52,315 nt of DNA from an uncultured Dorea sp. (GTDB lineage Bacteria > Bacillota > Clostridia > Lachnospirales > Lachnospiraceae). Within the stretch, counting starts at the first letter, position 1, and each line of letters opens with the position of its first letter. The notes beneath the pieces are model-generated. The model had not been told where the DNA came from. It saw only the letters and a list, made by a program, of their open reading frames with translations, and searched no databases. Positions 52,079 through 52,315 of the stretch are shown here, in pieces. The stretch is taken from the NCBI GenBank assembly GCA_934295165.1, contig CAKRAT010000006.1, positions 1 to 52,315 on the forward strand. The letters are read 5' to 3'. Position numbers and translations under genes: made by a program.

Positions 52079-52143
52079 ATATTTCCTCCTAAATTGCCAT
52101 GCATTCAAAAGATTTTTTCTATCAGTATCTTTTCAATATTCCA

Positions 52144-52196
52144 TATGTGCATACGCACATGCTACTTTATTATAACGGAAATTGTATAAAATTCAA
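52144..52196 (-). promoter_or_regulatory. promoter of the ABC-F gene with a 5' hairpin
   Basis: On the minus strand TTGAAT (52191-52196), a 16-base spacer and TATAAT (52169-52174). Immediately after the expected start, ATGTGC/GCACAT (52144-52159) forms a perfect 6-bp hairpin. A second weak stem AAAAGAT/ATCTTTT follows before the ribosome binding site. Confidence 0.6.
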
Positions 52197-52203
52197 CAAT
52201 AGT

Positions 52204-52232
52204 TTGACAATAATCTTTCAATTTTATATAAT
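52204..52232 (+). promoter_or_regulatory. consensus promoter of rex
   Basis: TTGACA at 52204-52209, 17-base spacer, TATAAT at 52227-52232; 32 bases upstream of the GTG start. Exact consensus. I see no clear Rex box in it. Confidence 0.88.
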
Positions 52233-52264
52233 TATTTCAGACTATGATTGGAAGGGTGAATATA

Positions 52265-52315
52265 GTGGAAGAAAGAGAGATTTCTCGTGCAGTCATTCGT
52301 AGATTGCCGAGGTAT
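52265..52315 (+). CDS. rex: Redox-sensing transcriptional repressor Rex (5' end, partial)
   Basis: Only 17 codons before the window ends: M-E-E-R-E-I-S-R-A-V-I-R-R-L-P-R-Y, the highly conserved start of the Rex winged-helix domain. Rex senses the NADH/NAD+ ratio and represses fermentation genes in clostridia. Start is GTG with GGAAGGG ten bases upstream. Divergent from the ABC-F gene. Confidence 0.85.
   Translation, partial: MEEREISRAVIRRLPRY

Noticed and set aside
1..52315. CRISPR arrays, insertion sequences, rRNA operons
   Set aside because: No regularly spaced direct repeats, no transposase frames and no rRNA sequence were seen anywhere in the window.

Overview
The window reads as one contiguous, gene-dense piece of chromosome from an anaerobic, low-to-mid GC Firmicute. 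Gene content and protein sequence point to Lachnospiraceae (Clostridia, Dorea/Mediterraneibacter/Blautia-like). The indicators are a short-form pyruvate kinase, a pta-ackA acetate pathway, a giant 2-hydroxyacyl-CoA dehydratase-type activase, the NifU-like/GGGtGRT pair, the ACT-domain/UPF0210 pair, a VaFE-repeat surface protein and Rex. The family assignment is inference from protein sequence; genus is not resolved. I see no CRISPR array, insertion sequence or rRNA.

Layout. 0-4.3 kb (+): end of gmk, rpoZ, rimO-pgsA, then a two-gene unit of unknown function (Fe-S scaffold-like protein plus GGGtGRT protein). 4.6-8.8 kb (-): the 1414-residue activase. 9.0-13.6 kb (+): a rhomboid-like zinc-ribbon membrane protein, pyk, and a TrmB-type regulator overlapping lysA. 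13.7-18.9 kb is an accessory patch: a lipoprotein, a 1192-residue sortase-anchored VaFE protein, an orphan phage holin and a broken amidase, ending at tRNA-Leu(CAA) on the minus strand. 19.2-24.9 kb (+): polA, coaE, a WalJ-type MBL protein, ACT protein and UPF0210 protein. 25.1-38.1 kb: tmcAL (-), mgtE, pta-ackA, yceD-rpmF, an aminopeptidase P and a proline iminopeptidase-like pair, a decayed small gene, an SNF transporter, and an M20 amidohydrolase (-). 38.4-46.3 kb (+): the core cluster plsX-acpP-rnc-smc-ftsY followed by threonine ammonia-lyase. 46.5-49.9 kb (+): a citramalate/isopropylmalate-synthase-like gene that I predict to be Re-citrate synthase, a GntR regulator and NADP-isocitrate dehydrogenase; together they look like a 2-oxoglutarate/glutamate supply unit under a 30-bp palindromic operator. 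50.1-52.3 kb: an ABC-F protein (-) and, divergently, the first 17 codons of rex.

Most unusual signal. Three of the four convergent protein-gene boundaries carry a shared family of about 220-nt, deeply palindromic elements (four copies: near 4.4-4.6, 36.33-36.55, 36.65-36.87 and 49.89-50.10 kb). Each complete copy has perfectly self-complementary outer arms (26, 30 or 31 bp) whose sequence differs between copies. Short unpaired boxes are conserved: GTTCAGGTTCC, TAAAAnC, and an apical AAACTCR-hairpin-CTCAAACAG. The small apical hairpin covaries (GCC/GGC, GGC/GCC, GAC/GTC, CCCC/GGGG). Conserved loops with covarying helices suggest a structured RNA or RNA-acting element at gene ends. I do not recognise it as a named family.
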